A DNA stretch of 64,000 nucleotides from Prevotella sp. (lineage in GTDB: Bacteria; Bacteroidota; Bacteroidia; Bacteroidales; Bacteroidaceae), in contig JAFYZT010000036.1 of the NCBI GenBank assembly GCA_017548605.1, forward strand, positions 62,001 through 126,000. Direction: 5' to 3'. The position numbers and the translations under genes are program-made. Position 1 is the stretch's first letter, and every line of letters begins with the position of its first letter. Of the stretch, positions 9,215-16,924 are shown piece after piece. A model generated the notes under the pieces. That model saw only the letters and a list, made by a program, of their open reading frames with translations. It had not been told where the DNA came from and did no database searches.

Positions 9215-9245
9215 CAAAGGTACAAAAAAAATGGGAAACAACAAA
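9215..9245 (-). promoter_or_regulatory. rpsO promoter
   Basis: On the minus strand a TTTG box (complement of 9242-9245) and TACCTTTG (complement of 9215-9222) are separated by 19 bases, a full match to the Bacteroidota sigma consensus. Confidence 0.8.
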
Positions 9246-9263
9246 TTATTAAGTCTTTTTTTG

Positions 9264-9271
9264 TAACTTTG
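9264..9271 (+). promoter_or_regulatory. typA promoter -7 element
   Basis: TAACTTTG lies 25 bases before the typA ATG. It is divergent from and close to the rpsO promoter. Confidence 0.7.
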
Positions 9272-9296
9272 CACCCGATTTTTAAGGTAAAGAACA

Positions 9297-11102
9297 ATGC
9301 AGGACATCAGAAACATCGCTATTATTGCTCATGTGGACCACGGAAAGACGACTCTCGTCGACAAGATGATGCTTGCCGGTCACCTCTTCCGTGAAGGACA
9401 GAACCTCAGCAGTCAAGTGCTTGACAACAACGACTTGGAACGTGAGCGAGGCATTACCATACTTTCGAAAAACGTGTCTATCAATTACAAAGGCACGAAA
9501 ATTAATATTATCGACACTCCGGGGCACTCCGATTTTGGCGGCGAGGTGGAGCGTGTGCTCAATATGGCCGACGGTTGCCTGTTGCTTGTCGATGCCTTCG
9601 AGGGACCGATGCCGCAGACGCGTTTCGTGTTGCAAAAGGCATTGCAGATAGGACTGAAACCCATCGTGGTGGTGAACAAGGTCGATAAACCCAACTGCCG
9701 CCCTGAAGAGGTTTACGAGATGGTTTTCGACCTGATGTTCTCACTCAACGCCACCGAAGACCAACTCGATTTCCCCGTGGTTTACGGCAGTGCGAAAAAT
9801 GGATGGATGGGCGAGGACTATAATACACCGACAGACAACATCACCTACTTGCTCGACAAAATCATCGAGGTGATACCGGCACCGCAGATTCTTGAGGGAA
9901 CACCGCAGATGCTCATCACCTCACTCGACTATTCTTCGTATACGGGACGTATCGCCGTGGGACGTGTCCACCGGGGTACGCTCACCGAGGGGATGAACGT
10001 CACTGTGGCACACCGCGACGGCTCGCTCGAAAAGACCCGTATCAAGGAACTGCATACCTTCGAGGGTATGGGCCATGTGAAGACCCATGAGGTACAGAGT
10101 GGTGATATATGTGCACTTATCGGACTGGAGCATTTTGAGATTGGTGATACTATCTGCGACTTCGAGAATCCCGAACCGCTGCCGCCTATTGCTATCGACG
10201 AACCGACCATGTCGATGCTCTTCACTATCAACGACTCACCGTTCTTCGGCAAGGAAGGAAAATACTGTACCTCACGACATATCTACGAACGTCTGCAGAA
10301 GGAGCTGGAGAAAAACCTGGCTCTGCGTGTGGCTCCTTTCGAGGACTCCACTGACAAATGGATTGTCAGCGGACGTGGTGTGCTTCACCTCTCCGTCCTC
10401 ATCGAGACGATGCGTCGCGAGGGCTATGAACTGCAGGTGGGACAGCCGCAGGTCATCTATAAGGAAATCGACGGCGTGCGTTGCGAACCAGTGGAGGAAC
10501 TGACCATCAATGTGCCTGAGGAGTTCGCCTCGAAGATGATTGATATGGTGACACGTCGTAAGGGCGAAATGACGTCAATGGAGACGCAGGGCGACCGTAC
10601 CAATATAGAATTTGACATGCCGTCACGCGGCATCATCGGACTGCGTACCAATGTGCTCACCGCATCGCAGGGCGAGGCCATCATGGCACATCGTTTCAAG
10701 GAATACCAACCCTATAAGGGCGACATAGAACGACGTGTCAATGGCTCGATGATTGCCATGGAGACGGGTACGGCTTTCGCTTATAGCATCGACAAACTGC
10801 AGGACCGTGGCAAGTTCTTCATCGATCCGGGTGAGGAGGTGTATGCCGGTCAGGTGGTGGGTGAGCATGTGCATGACAACGACCTCGTCATCAATGTTAC
10901 CAAGGCCAAGCAGCTTACCAACGTGCGCGCCTCGGGAAGCGATGAAAAGGCACGTATCATTCCCAAGGTGCAGCTCTCACTGGAAGAATCGCTTGAATAC
11001 ATCAAAGGCGACGAATATGTGGAATGTACGCCGAAGGCCATACGAATGCGCAAGACCATACTCGACCATAACGACCGCAAACGTGCAAATAAGGTAGAGT
11101 GA
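9297..11102 (+). CDS. typA: Translational GTPase TypA/BipA
   Basis: 601 residues, the normal length. It is a ribosome-associated GTPase related to EF-G and LepA, implicated in 50S assembly and stress adaptation. G1 is AHVDHGKTT (residues 10-18), G2 region [12 protein letters not shown]3 [12 protein letters not shown] and G4 NKVDKP. The C-terminal half carries EF-G-like domains III and V and the BipA-specific tail ending [17 protein letters not shown]. Its 3' flank carries an 18-bp perfect inverted repeat that reaches into the next gene. Confidence 0.97.
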   Translation: MQDIRNIAIIAHVDHGKTTLVDKMMLAGHLFREGQNLSSQVLDNNDLERERGITILSKNVSINYKGTKINIIDTPGHSDFGGEVERVLNMADGCLLLVDAFEGPMPQTRFVLQKALQIGLKPIVVVNKVDKPNCRPEEVYEMVFDLMFSLNATEDQLDFPVVYGSAKNGWMGEDYNTPTDNITYLLDKIIEVIPAPQILEGTPQMLITSLDYSSYTGRIAVGRVHRGTLTEGMNVTVAHRDGSLEKTRIKELHTFEGMGHVKTHEVQSGDICALIGLEHFEIGDTICDFENPEPLPPIAIDEPTMSMLFTINDSPFFGKEGKYCTSRHIYERLQKELEKNLALRVAPFEDSTDKWIVSGRGVLHLSVLIETMRREGYELQVGQPQVIYKEIDGVRCEPVEELTINVPEEFASKMIDMVTRRKGEMTSMETQGDRTNIEFDMPSRGIIGLRTNVLTASQGEAIMAHRFKEYQPYKGDIERRVNGSMIAMETGTAFAYSIDKLQDRGKFFIDPGEEVYAGQVVGEHVHDNDLVINVTKAKQLTNVRASGSDEKARIIPKVQLSLEESLEYIKGDEYVECTPKAIRMRKTILDHNDRKRANKVE

Positions 11103-11122
11103 TGATACAATAATAGCGTTTG

Positions 11123-11166
11123 AAAGACGTTTCATAATAAAACAAAGATTATTATGAAACGTCTTT
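11123..11166 (+). terminator. 18-bp perfect inverted repeat with T run, overlapping the start codon of the next gene
   Basis: The arm AAAGACGTTTCATAATAA (11123-11140) pairs perfectly with 11149-11166 across an 8-nt loop. TTCTTTTTTG-type T-rich sequence follows. It looks like the typA intrinsic terminator, yet its right arm contains the ATG at 11154 and the first four codons of the barrel gene. Confidence 0.8.
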
Positions 11167-11852
11167 TTCTTTTTTGTCTCACGGTTCTTTTCTGTTCACT
11201 GGCACATGCTCAACAGAAACCGGGCACATTGTCTGTCATTCCCCAGGTAGGCGTATCGGTAGCCAACCTTACCAATTTCAATTGGACAGAGGGAATGAAG
11301 CTTGTCGACTATTCTGGCTCTATCAGCTCCAACTACAAGCCCGGGTTCACAGGTGGGGCGCAGATGGAATATCAAGTGACGGATATTTTCAGCGCTTCTG
11401 CCGCACTGCTTTATTCCATGCAGGGCACGAAATATCCTGATTTCATGATCGACTACGAGGACGGCACGGCGGAAGGGGTGTCCGACCTGCGTATGGATCT
11501 CCATTATCTCAATGTACCCGTCATGCTGAATGCCTATGTGCTACCGGGACTGGCTCTGAAGACGGGTCTGCAAATGGGTTTTCTGCTCGACGGCAGGATG
11601 AAAACAGAATCGACACCCGTCACCATTGATGAGGATGGGGCAAAGACGTATGGAGAAACAGAAGATGAAGAGGCTAAATGGAATGATTTGAAGTCATTCG
11701 ATATCTCCATTCCCATCGGACTGTCATATGAATTTGAGAATGTCATACTTGACGCACGTTACAACCTCGGCATAACAAAGATTCACAGCGATTACGATTG
11801 GCGAAACTCGTTCTTCACCTTCACCGTGGGATACCGATTCGTTGTGAATTGA
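11154..11852 (+). CDS. PorT-like outer-membrane beta-barrel protein
   Basis: 232 residues. A clear Sec signal peptide (MKRLFLFCLTVLFCSLAHA) is followed by alternating beta strands of an 8-stranded OmpW/PorT-type barrel (GTLSVIPQVGVSVANLTNF, FTGGAQMEYQVTDIFSASAALLYS, VILDARYNLGITKI, FFTFTVGYRFVVN). The terminal aromatic strand fits outer-membrane insertion. The signal peptide makes the ATG at 11154 the convincing start even though it lies within a stable hairpin. It is paralogous to the next gene. No ligand can be inferred. Confidence 0.85.
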   Translation: MKRLFLFCLTVLFCSLAHAQQKPGTLSVIPQVGVSVANLTNFNWTEGMKLVDYSGSISSNYKPGFTGGAQMEYQVTDIFSASAALLYSMQGTKYPDFMIDYEDGTAEGVSDLRMDLHYLNVPVMLNAYVLPGLALKTGLQMGFLLDGRMKTESTPVTIDEDGAKTYGETEDEEAKWNDLKSFDISIPIGLSYEFENVILDARYNLGITKIHSDYDWRNSFFTFTVGYRFVVN

Positions 11853-11940
11853 ATTTTGCCCCATTCAAGGTAATTCATGAATCATTCGTGGCAATTCATT
11901 GTAAAAAACAGAAAGTCCTAAAAATCAATAATACAAACTC

Positions 11941-12549
11941 ATGAAAAAAATACTCTTCTCTTTCATCTTTGCAACCATGATGCTTTCTGCCCACGCACAG
12001 TCGGTGGGACAAGGTTCTCTGTCGTTCATCCCTCGTATCGGTGTCGATTTTGCCAAACTCTCCAATCATGAAGTATTTGGTGGCGACGCCATAGATACAC
12101 GTTCCTATAAAGCACAGTTTTCACCTGGCTTCACGGCGGGAGCGAGCGTGGAATATATGGCACTCGACAATCTCGGTGTGGAGTTGGGTTTCCAGTATGC
12201 TCGTCAGGGAACGGACTCTGAACTCGATGAAGCGGAGATAAGCCTTCATTACATCAACGTGCCGTTGATGGCCAATTTCTATGTCATCGACAATTTCGCT
12301 TTCCGCATAGGTGGACAACTGGGCTTTCTTACCGGCAATGACTTAGGTAAGAATTATACTGCTGAAGAGGCCGACGATGCATTGAAAAAAGTGGATTTCT
12401 CCATACCCATAGGTCTCTCCTTCGAGTATGAGAATTTCATTCTTGGCGTACGCTATAACATCGGTCTCACCCGCGTATTCAAGAATGACTATTTCAAGGA
12501 GAAAAACCAAGTCTTCATGGTCGACCTGGGCTACCGCATCGCTCTATAA
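11941..12549 (+). CDS. PorT-like outer-membrane beta-barrel protein, paralogue
   Basis: 202 residues. The signal peptide MKKILFSFIFATMMLSAHAQ is followed by a barrel whose strands align by eye with the preceding protein (SLSFIPRIGVDFAKLSN; FTAGASVEYMALDNLGVELGFQYARQ; FILGVRYNIGLTRV). It is 30 residues shorter, mainly in the acidic loop before the penultimate strands. The 88-base gap between the genes holds no obvious promoter, so read-through from the first gene is possible. The function is unknown. Confidence 0.85.
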   Translation: MKKILFSFIFATMMLSAHAQSVGQGSLSFIPRIGVDFAKLSNHEVFGGDAIDTRSYKAQFSPGFTAGASVEYMALDNLGVELGFQYARQGTDSELDEAEISLHYINVPLMANFYVIDNFAFRIGGQLGFLTGNDLGKNYTAEEADDALKKVDFSIPIGLSFEYENFILGVRYNIGLTRVFKNDYFKEKNQVFMVDLGYRIAL

Positions 12550-12582
12550 TAGTGACGTTCAACGTTCAATGTTAACCGTTCA

Positions 12583-12610
12583 CCCTCCCTTTGGGAGGGC
12601 CGGGGTGGGT
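12583..12610 (-). repeat. G-rich hairpin element after luxS
   Basis: The plus strand reads CCCTCCCTTTGGGAGGG, then CCGGGGTGGGT. It is a 7-bp stem with a TTT loop and four G runs. It ends 1 nt before the luxS stop codon (12612-12614). Confidence 0.85.
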
Positions 12611-12611
12611 G

Positions 12612-13091
12612 TTATCTTGGATACACCAAATTCTCCTCACTGATTTGTTCCAGCACTTCGGTGAGGTATTTTTTTGCTTCCCACCGTGCCATGGGCAGGT
12701 CGTGCAACAGCCAGTTGCCACAGTCTTTGGGCGCAGCACCAGGAATCTCTCCCTCATAGTCGGCGATAAACTGGAAAGTGCGGCGCATCAGGTCCACAAT
12801 ATCATGTGAAGAGTAATCACCTCGCAGCAACAGGTAGTTGCCGGTCTGACAACCCATCGGTCCCCAATACACGATACGGTCAGCCCACTCGGCGTCATTG
12901 CGCAGATAGGTGGCTGCCAGATGTTCGATGGTGTGCAAGGCTCCCTGTTGGATGGCCGGTTCGCGGTTGGGCTCTTTCATACGGATATCGAACGTGGTCA
13001 CCACGTCGCCACCCACTTGGTCCTTGCGTGACACGTAAATGCCGCGCAACAGCCGTTCATGGTCAATGGTAAAACTAGCTATCTTTTTCAT
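12612..13091 (-). CDS. luxS: S-ribosylhomocysteine lyase LuxS
   Basis: 159 residues, normal length. It cleaves S-ribosylhomocysteine to homocysteine and DPD, the precursor of autoinducer-2. The metal site is complete: His53 and His57 in HTIEH, and Cys124. The catalytic Glu56 and Cys81 (GPMGCQTG) are both present. It lies 129 bases downstream of mtnN on the same strand, giving the two-step activated-methyl-cycle branch. The gap between them holds three tandem G-rich hairpin elements. Confidence 0.97.
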   Translation of the reverse strand: MKKIASFTIDHERLLRGIYVSRKDQVGGDVVTTFDIRMKEPNREPAIQQGALHTIEHLAATYLRNDAEWADRIVYWGPMGCQTGNYLLLRGDYSSHDIVDLMRRTFQFIADYEGEIPGAAPKDCGNWLLHDLPMARWEAKKYLTEVLEQISEENLVYPR

Positions 13092-13115
13092 ATTTAATGT
13101 ATTCTGTTTTCTATA

Positions 13116-13219
13116 CCCTCCCTTTGGGAGGGTCAGGGTGGGTATTTTCTATACCCTCCCTTTGGGAGGGTCAGGGTGGGTATTCTCTATACCCTCCCTT
13201 TGGGAGGGCTAAGGTGGGT
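13116..13219 (-). repeat. Three tandem G-rich hairpin elements between mtnN and luxS
   Basis: Copies are at 13116-13143, 13154-13181 and 13192-13219, with exact 38-bp spacing. Each has CCCTCCC/GGGAGGG arms. The last copy has a damaged third G run and ends 1 nt before the mtnN stop. Confidence 0.88.
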
Positions 13220-13220
13220 T

Positions 13221-13904
13221 TTACAATCTTCCCAAGAACCTCCTCGTCACATTAAACGACCCTTCGGCCAGGCGGTTCCAGAAATCGAAATACTGCGATG
13301 CGTCAGTATCTTTCAGCGGTATGTCGCTGATGATACGGAACGAGATGAATGGCACTTTATATAAATAGCAGGTCTGCGCAATGGAACAGCTCTCCATGTC
13401 CACGGCCTTGGCTTCAGGGAAATGTGACAAGATGTCGCGCATCTTATCCTTTGTATCTACAAACCAGTCGCCACTCACCATCTCACCGGCATGGATAACG
13501 GTTTCGCTGCTTATTGACAAAGCCTTGTCTATCAGTTCTTTGGGTGAGTGAAAAGACGCAGGCAAGCCCACCAACTGACCGTAAGCCACTTCATGGCCGC
13601 AGTAAGCATCGTGGTAAACGTATGTTGTTCCCACCACCACGTCGCCGACGTTCATCGTCACGTCAGCACCGCCTGCCACACCTGTGGAGATGACCAGGTC
13701 GGGCTGATAGGCATTAATCATTTCCACGCAACCGATGGCGGAGTTCACCTTGCCGATGCCGCACTGTTGCAGGATAATCTCATGCCCGCTGATGTTACCG
13801 CGTATAAAGTCTTTCGTGTGGCGACGTTCCGTTGTCTGTTCTTCCAACAAACTACGGAGCTGCACCATCTCCTTCTCCATCGCCACAATAATTCCTATTT
13901 TCAT
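13221..13904 (-). CDS. mtnN: 5'-methylthioadenosine/S-adenosylhomocysteine nucleosidase
   Basis: 227 residues. It hydrolyses methylthioadenosine and S-adenosylhomocysteine to adenine plus the thioribosyl sugar, feeding LuxS. Family features are the N-terminal MKIGIIVAMEKEM with the active-site glutamate near residue 11, the VISTGVAGG phosphate-loop-like segment, AVDMESCSIAQ, and RIISDIPLKDTDA with the catalytic aspartate. It is upstream of luxS on the same strand and flanked on both sides by clusters of G-rich hairpin elements. No TAnnTTTG box is seen just upstream. Confidence 0.96.
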   Translation of the reverse strand: MKIGIIVAMEKEMVQLRSLLEEQTTERRHTKDFIRGNISGHEIILQQCGIGKVNSAIGCVEMINAYQPDLVISTGVAGGADVTMNVGDVVVGTTYVYHDAYCGHEVAYGQLVGLPASFHSPKELIDKALSISSETVIHAGEMVSGDWFVDTKDKMRDILSHFPEAKAVDMESCSIAQTCYLYKVPFISFRIISDIPLKDTDASQYFDFWNRLAEGSFNVTRRFLGRL

Positions 13905-13936
13905 ACCTTATAGTAAACAAGTTAACACTTCATTTT

Positions 13937-14049
13937 CCCTCCCTTTGGGAGGGTCAGGGTGGGTATTTAATTACCTCTCCCTCCCTTTGGGAGGGCCGGG
14001 GTGGGTTTCTCACTTCATTTTCCCTCCCTTCGGGAGGGTCAGGGTGGGT
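13937..14049 (-). repeat. Three G-rich hairpin elements between the exchanger gene and mtnN
   Basis: Copies are at 13937-13964, 13979-14006 and 14022-14049. The last has CTTCGGG in place of CTTTGGG but keeps the CCCTCCC/GGGAGGG stem. The right-hand copy ends 18 nt before the stop of the exchanger gene at 14068. Confidence 0.88.
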
Positions 14050-14067
14050 ATTCTTGGGTGGGTACTA

Positions 14068-15003
14068 TCACACCGCCTCGCTCACCAGCCGCACCATATA
14101 AACGAGGAATACGATGGTCAGACAGGCTCCTTCCCATCGCTCCACCTTGTATTTCGTGCGGGAGAACAGCCACAACAGCACCATGCCTAATACCATCATG
14201 CCGAAGTCCACCGACGTAATGCCTTGTATCTGCATGGGTTTGATCAGTCCCGTCACACCCACAATCATGAGGATATTATACACGTTGCTGCCGATCACAT
14301 TGCCCATGGCGATGGCACTCTGTCCCTTGCGGGCAGCCACCACGCTCGTTGCCAGTTCAGGCAGCGATGTGCCGCCGGCCACCACCGTCAGACCTATCAC
14401 AGCCTCGCTCACACCCAACTTGGCGGCGATGTCGCTTGCGCCGTCAACAAACAGGTTACTTCCCAGCACCAGTCCTGCCAGACCGAGGATGATAAACAGC
14501 ACCGATTTCACTACGCTGTAGTCCTTACGTCCCTCGTTGCTCTCTTGTGCAGGATGTTTCTTGGCGATATAGAGGTTGTAGCCAATGTATGCCAGTAATC
14601 CGGCAAAGAGGATGGCGGCGTCGAGACGGTTGATGTCGGAGTCAAGACAGAATAGCAATAACACCACAGAAGCCACCAGTGCGATAGGGATGTCCTTGCG
14701 CACAGTGCTCTTCAGGATGGCCATAGGGGCCACCATGGCGGCCACACCCACGATAAGGAAGGTGTTGAAAATGTTGCTTCCCACCACGTTACCCACCGCC
14801 AGGTCGGGTGTGCCCTTGATGGCCGACATCATACTCACGAACAGCTCAGGCATCGAAGTGCCCAAGGCCACGATGGTCAGTCCTATCACCATCTGCGGTA
14901 TGTTCATGCGCTGGGCCAGTGCCACCGCACCGTCGGTCATTACGTCGGCACCCTTGATGACGAACACCACGCCTACGAGAATATATACAATGCTTAATAT
15001 CAT
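14068..15003 (-). CDS. Calcium/sodium antiporter (CaCA family)
   Basis: 311 residues from the ATG at 15003. A longer TTG-initiated frame from 15045 is unlikely because the -7 box lies inside it. Two inverted alpha repeats carry the ion-binding signatures GLTIVALGTSMPELFVS and GLTVVAGGTSLPELATS, each followed by GNVVGSNIFN or GNVIGSNVYN. About ten TM helices are separated by a short hydrophilic loop (KKHPAQESNEGRKD). The family exchanges Na+ for Ca2+ across the inner membrane. It may be co-transcribed with mtnN and luxS, but the gaps contain hairpin elements. Confidence 0.93.
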   Translation of the reverse strand: MILSIVYILVGVVFVIKGADVMTDGAVALAQRMNIPQMVIGLTIVALGTSMPELFVSMMSAIKGTPDLAVGNVVGSNIFNTFLIVGVAAMVAPMAILKSTVRKDIPIALVASVVLLLFCLDSDINRLDAAILFAGLLAYIGYNLYIAKKHPAQESNEGRKDYSVVKSVLFIILGLAGLVLGSNLFVDGASDIAAKLGVSEAVIGLTVVAGGTSLPELATSVVAARKGQSAIAMGNVIGSNVYNILMIVGVTGLIKPMQIQGITSVDFGMMVLGMVLLWLFSRTKYKVERWEGACLTIVFLVYMVRLVSEAV

Positions 15004-15023
15004 GAGAAATATTTTACGGGGTA

Positions 15024-15031
15024 CAAAAGTA
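15024..15031 (-). promoter_or_regulatory. Exchanger gene -7 element
   Basis: The complement reads TACTTTTG, 20 bases upstream of the ATG at 15003. This decides the start against the longer frame. Confidence 0.65.
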
Positions 15032-15050
15032 AATAAAAAAGTCAAAATAA

Positions 15051-15092
15051 AAAAAGGAACGGCACGGATTATTATCCATGCCGTTCCTTTTT
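15051..15092 (-). terminator. Intrinsic terminator after hsp20 and its repeat array
   Basis: GGAACGGCA and TGCCGTTCC arms sit around a TTATTAT-type loop, with A runs left and T runs right, so it can work in either direction. Confidence 0.8.
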
Positions 15093-15094
15093 TA

Positions 15095-15184
15095 TCCTTT
15101 TACTATTTAACCTTTTTACCTTTCATCAGCCCTTTTACCCTTTCATTAGCCTTTTTACTTTTTTACCCTTTTACCCTTACCCGA
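15095..15184. repeat. GGGTAA/GTAAAAGG array beginning in the last codon of hsp20
   Basis: On the minus strand the gene ends in GGG-TAA and continues as GGGTAAAA, GGGTAAAA, AAGTAAAA, AGG units with some drift to about 15095. The stop codon is therefore part of the first unit. Confidence 0.85.
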
Positions 15185-15593
15185 TATTTATCTGGCGGGC
15201 TACTTTCACTTCCTCCTTCACAATCTTCGGCAGGTCGATGGTCAGCACACCGTCAGCCACCTTGGCGCCGATTTTCTCCTTGTCCACGTCGTCGGGCAGA
15301 ATCAGTGTCTGCTCATATTTCGTGTAGCTGAACTCGCGGCGCAGATAATGGGCCTTCTTCTCCTCCTCAGTCTGCTCGTGACGGCTCTCCATCTTGATGG
15401 TCAAGTCGCCTTCGGCATTGATGTTCACGTCGAAATCCTCTTTCGTCATACCCGGGGCAGCCACTTCAACTTGGTATTTGTCTTCCATCTCCAGCACATT
15501 GATGGCGGGTGCCGTGGCGTTAGCCTTAGGCAGGTTTACTGCGTTAATGAAATCGTTGAACACTTCCGGTAACCATGAATTCTTGTACATCAT
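15177..15593 (-). CDS. Small heat-shock protein Hsp20/alpha-crystallin
   Basis: 138 residues. It is an ATP-independent holdase chaperone. The alpha-crystallin domain spans about 35-130 (YQVEVAAPGMTKEDFDVNINAEGDLTIKM through VADGVLTIDLPK). The C-terminal extension is short and the classical IxI motif is represented by QINIG at the end. The leader has AAAAGGAGA a few bases upstream of the ATG, an unusually strong ribosome-binding site for this phylum. A long palindrome lies 107 bases upstream. Confidence 0.94.
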   Translation of the reverse strand: MMYKNSWLPEVFNDFINAVNLPKANATAPAINVLEMEDKYQVEVAAPGMTKEDFDVNINAEGDLTIKMESRHEQTEEEKKAHYLRREFSYTKYEQTLILPDDVDKEKIGAKVADGVLTIDLPKIVKEEVKVARQINIG

Positions 15594-15699
15594 AATCGTA
15601 TCTCCTTTTTAGTTTATGGGTTGTTGTTAATGTTTTCAAACTCTCGCGCCCTTTGAAAGGCGTTCACCCATCATTATGCAACCTGCGTGCCAATGAAGA

Positions 15700-15743
15700 A
15701 AAACCGACAAACTGACACTCTAATATGTCAGTTTGTCGGTTTT
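15700..15743 (-). terminator. 18-bp perfect palindrome, terminator of the oxidoreductase gene
   Basis: AAAACCGACAAACTGACA (15700-15717) pairs perfectly with 15726-15743 over an 8-nt loop. A or T runs at both ends let it act in either direction. It lies upstream of hsp20, so a regulatory role there is possible. Confidence 0.75.
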
Positions 15744-15772
15744 CTCGTCGCTTATCGCTAAGCCCTCATCTC

Positions 15773-16765
15773 TTACTCCTCATCCATGGGATACCTTACG
15801 CCCCATTCTTTGCGCAAGCCGTCCATCAGTTCCATGATGTAAAGCGTTTCGTCAAGGGGCATGAAAGGCGACTCTGTCAAACCTTTTTCCAGTGCTTCCT
15901 TGCAGGCGATGAACTGGTATTCATAACCCGTAATTTGTTTGGGCACTGCTATCTCCTCGATGAACACACGGTCACGGGCATACACGCGCACCGTCTGAGG
16001 ATTGTTGATGTTGTCAATGATGAGGTAGCCCTCGGTGCCGCAAAGCGTACCTTGGTTATCGTTCACACAGGCGGCCGATGACTGTATATTGGCCAACACG
16101 CCATTCTCTAACGTCAGACAGGCTGCATTGGTCAGGTCCATGCCCGTAGCCGACTTCACACATTGCGAGGTGATACGCTCAATCTTGGCATCGCAGAACA
16201 TCCTTACAAAGTTGAGGGAATATACTCCCAGGTCGAGCAACGCCCCGCCGCACAGGTCGGCACGCATGATACGTGGTTTGTCACCCATGCTATAGCCCAG
16301 ACTGGCGGTGATGAGGCGCAGGTCACCGATGCGCCCGTCAGCCATCAGCTGCTTGACCATTGGCACTACGGGTTGATAACGGGTCCAGATGGCTTCGGCA
16401 AGGAATACTTTCTTCTTACGTGCCAACGCCACCACGCGCTGGCTCTGGGCGAGGTTGGCCATGAACGCCTTTTCCACCAAACAGGGCTTGCCGAGGTTGA
16501 TGGCTTCCATGGTAACGTCATAGTGATGACTGTGCGGGGTGCCCACATATACGAGGTCTACCTCCGGGTCGGCTATCAGTTCACTGTACGAGCCATGGGC
16601 GTTGGGGATGCCCCATTCCTTAGCAAAGGCCTGAGCCTTTTCCATCGTTCTTGACCCCACGGCCTGACATACCAGACCGTCCTGCCGTTGTAGGGTGTAG
16701 GCAGCTTTTTCGGCAATCCATCCCGTGCCGATGATGCCTACGCGTAAATCTTTGTTCTTTTCCAT
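15773..16765 (-). CDS. Gfo/Idh/MocA family NAD(P)-dependent oxidoreductase
   Basis: 330 residues from the ATG at 16765. A longer frame would start upstream of the promoter. The Rossmann fold opens with LRVGIIGTGWIAEKAAYTL. The family motif VEKAFMANLAQSQ provides the conserved lysine (EKP-type, here EKA). The C-terminal half (residues 125-330) is the alpha/beta dimerisation domain with LLDLGVYSLNFV. Family members oxidise or reduce sugars, inositols or related alcohols; this substrate is unknown. Confidence 0.9.
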   Translation of the reverse strand: MEKNKDLRVGIIGTGWIAEKAAYTLQRQDGLVCQAVGSRTMEKAQAFAKEWGIPNAHGSYSELIADPEVDLVYVGTPHSHHYDVTMEAINLGKPCLVEKAFMANLAQSQRVVALARKKKVFLAEAIWTRYQPVVPMVKQLMADGRIGDLRLITASLGYSMGDKPRIMRADLCGGALLDLGVYSLNFVRMFCDAKIERITSQCVKSATGMDLTNAACLTLENGVLANIQSSAACVNDNQGTLCGTEGYLIIDNINNPQTVRVYARDRVFIEEIAVPKQITGYEYQFIACKEALEKGLTESPFMPLDETLYIMELMDGLRKEWGVRYPMDEE

Positions 16766-16802
16766 CAATAGAATGTTTTTTATGGTTGTCAATAGAATGC
16801 TA

Positions 16803-16810
16803 CAAATATA
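16803..16810 (-). promoter_or_regulatory. Oxidoreductase gene -7 element
   Basis: The complement reads TATATTTG, 37 bases upstream of the chosen ATG. Confidence 0.65.
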
Positions 16811-16924
16811 GCTGTTTTTTCCCAATTGCGCAAATCATCATTCTTTTTTGTCCAGTCAATATCGTCTTTTTTTCCATTGCTTTTCTGTCCTTCTGCATAC
16901 TCTGCATGGAAACGTATTTGCTGA

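Noticed and set aside
15004-15045. TTG start giving a longer Na/Ca exchanger
   Set aside because: The -7 box lies inside the extension, and the family N-terminus begins at 15003.
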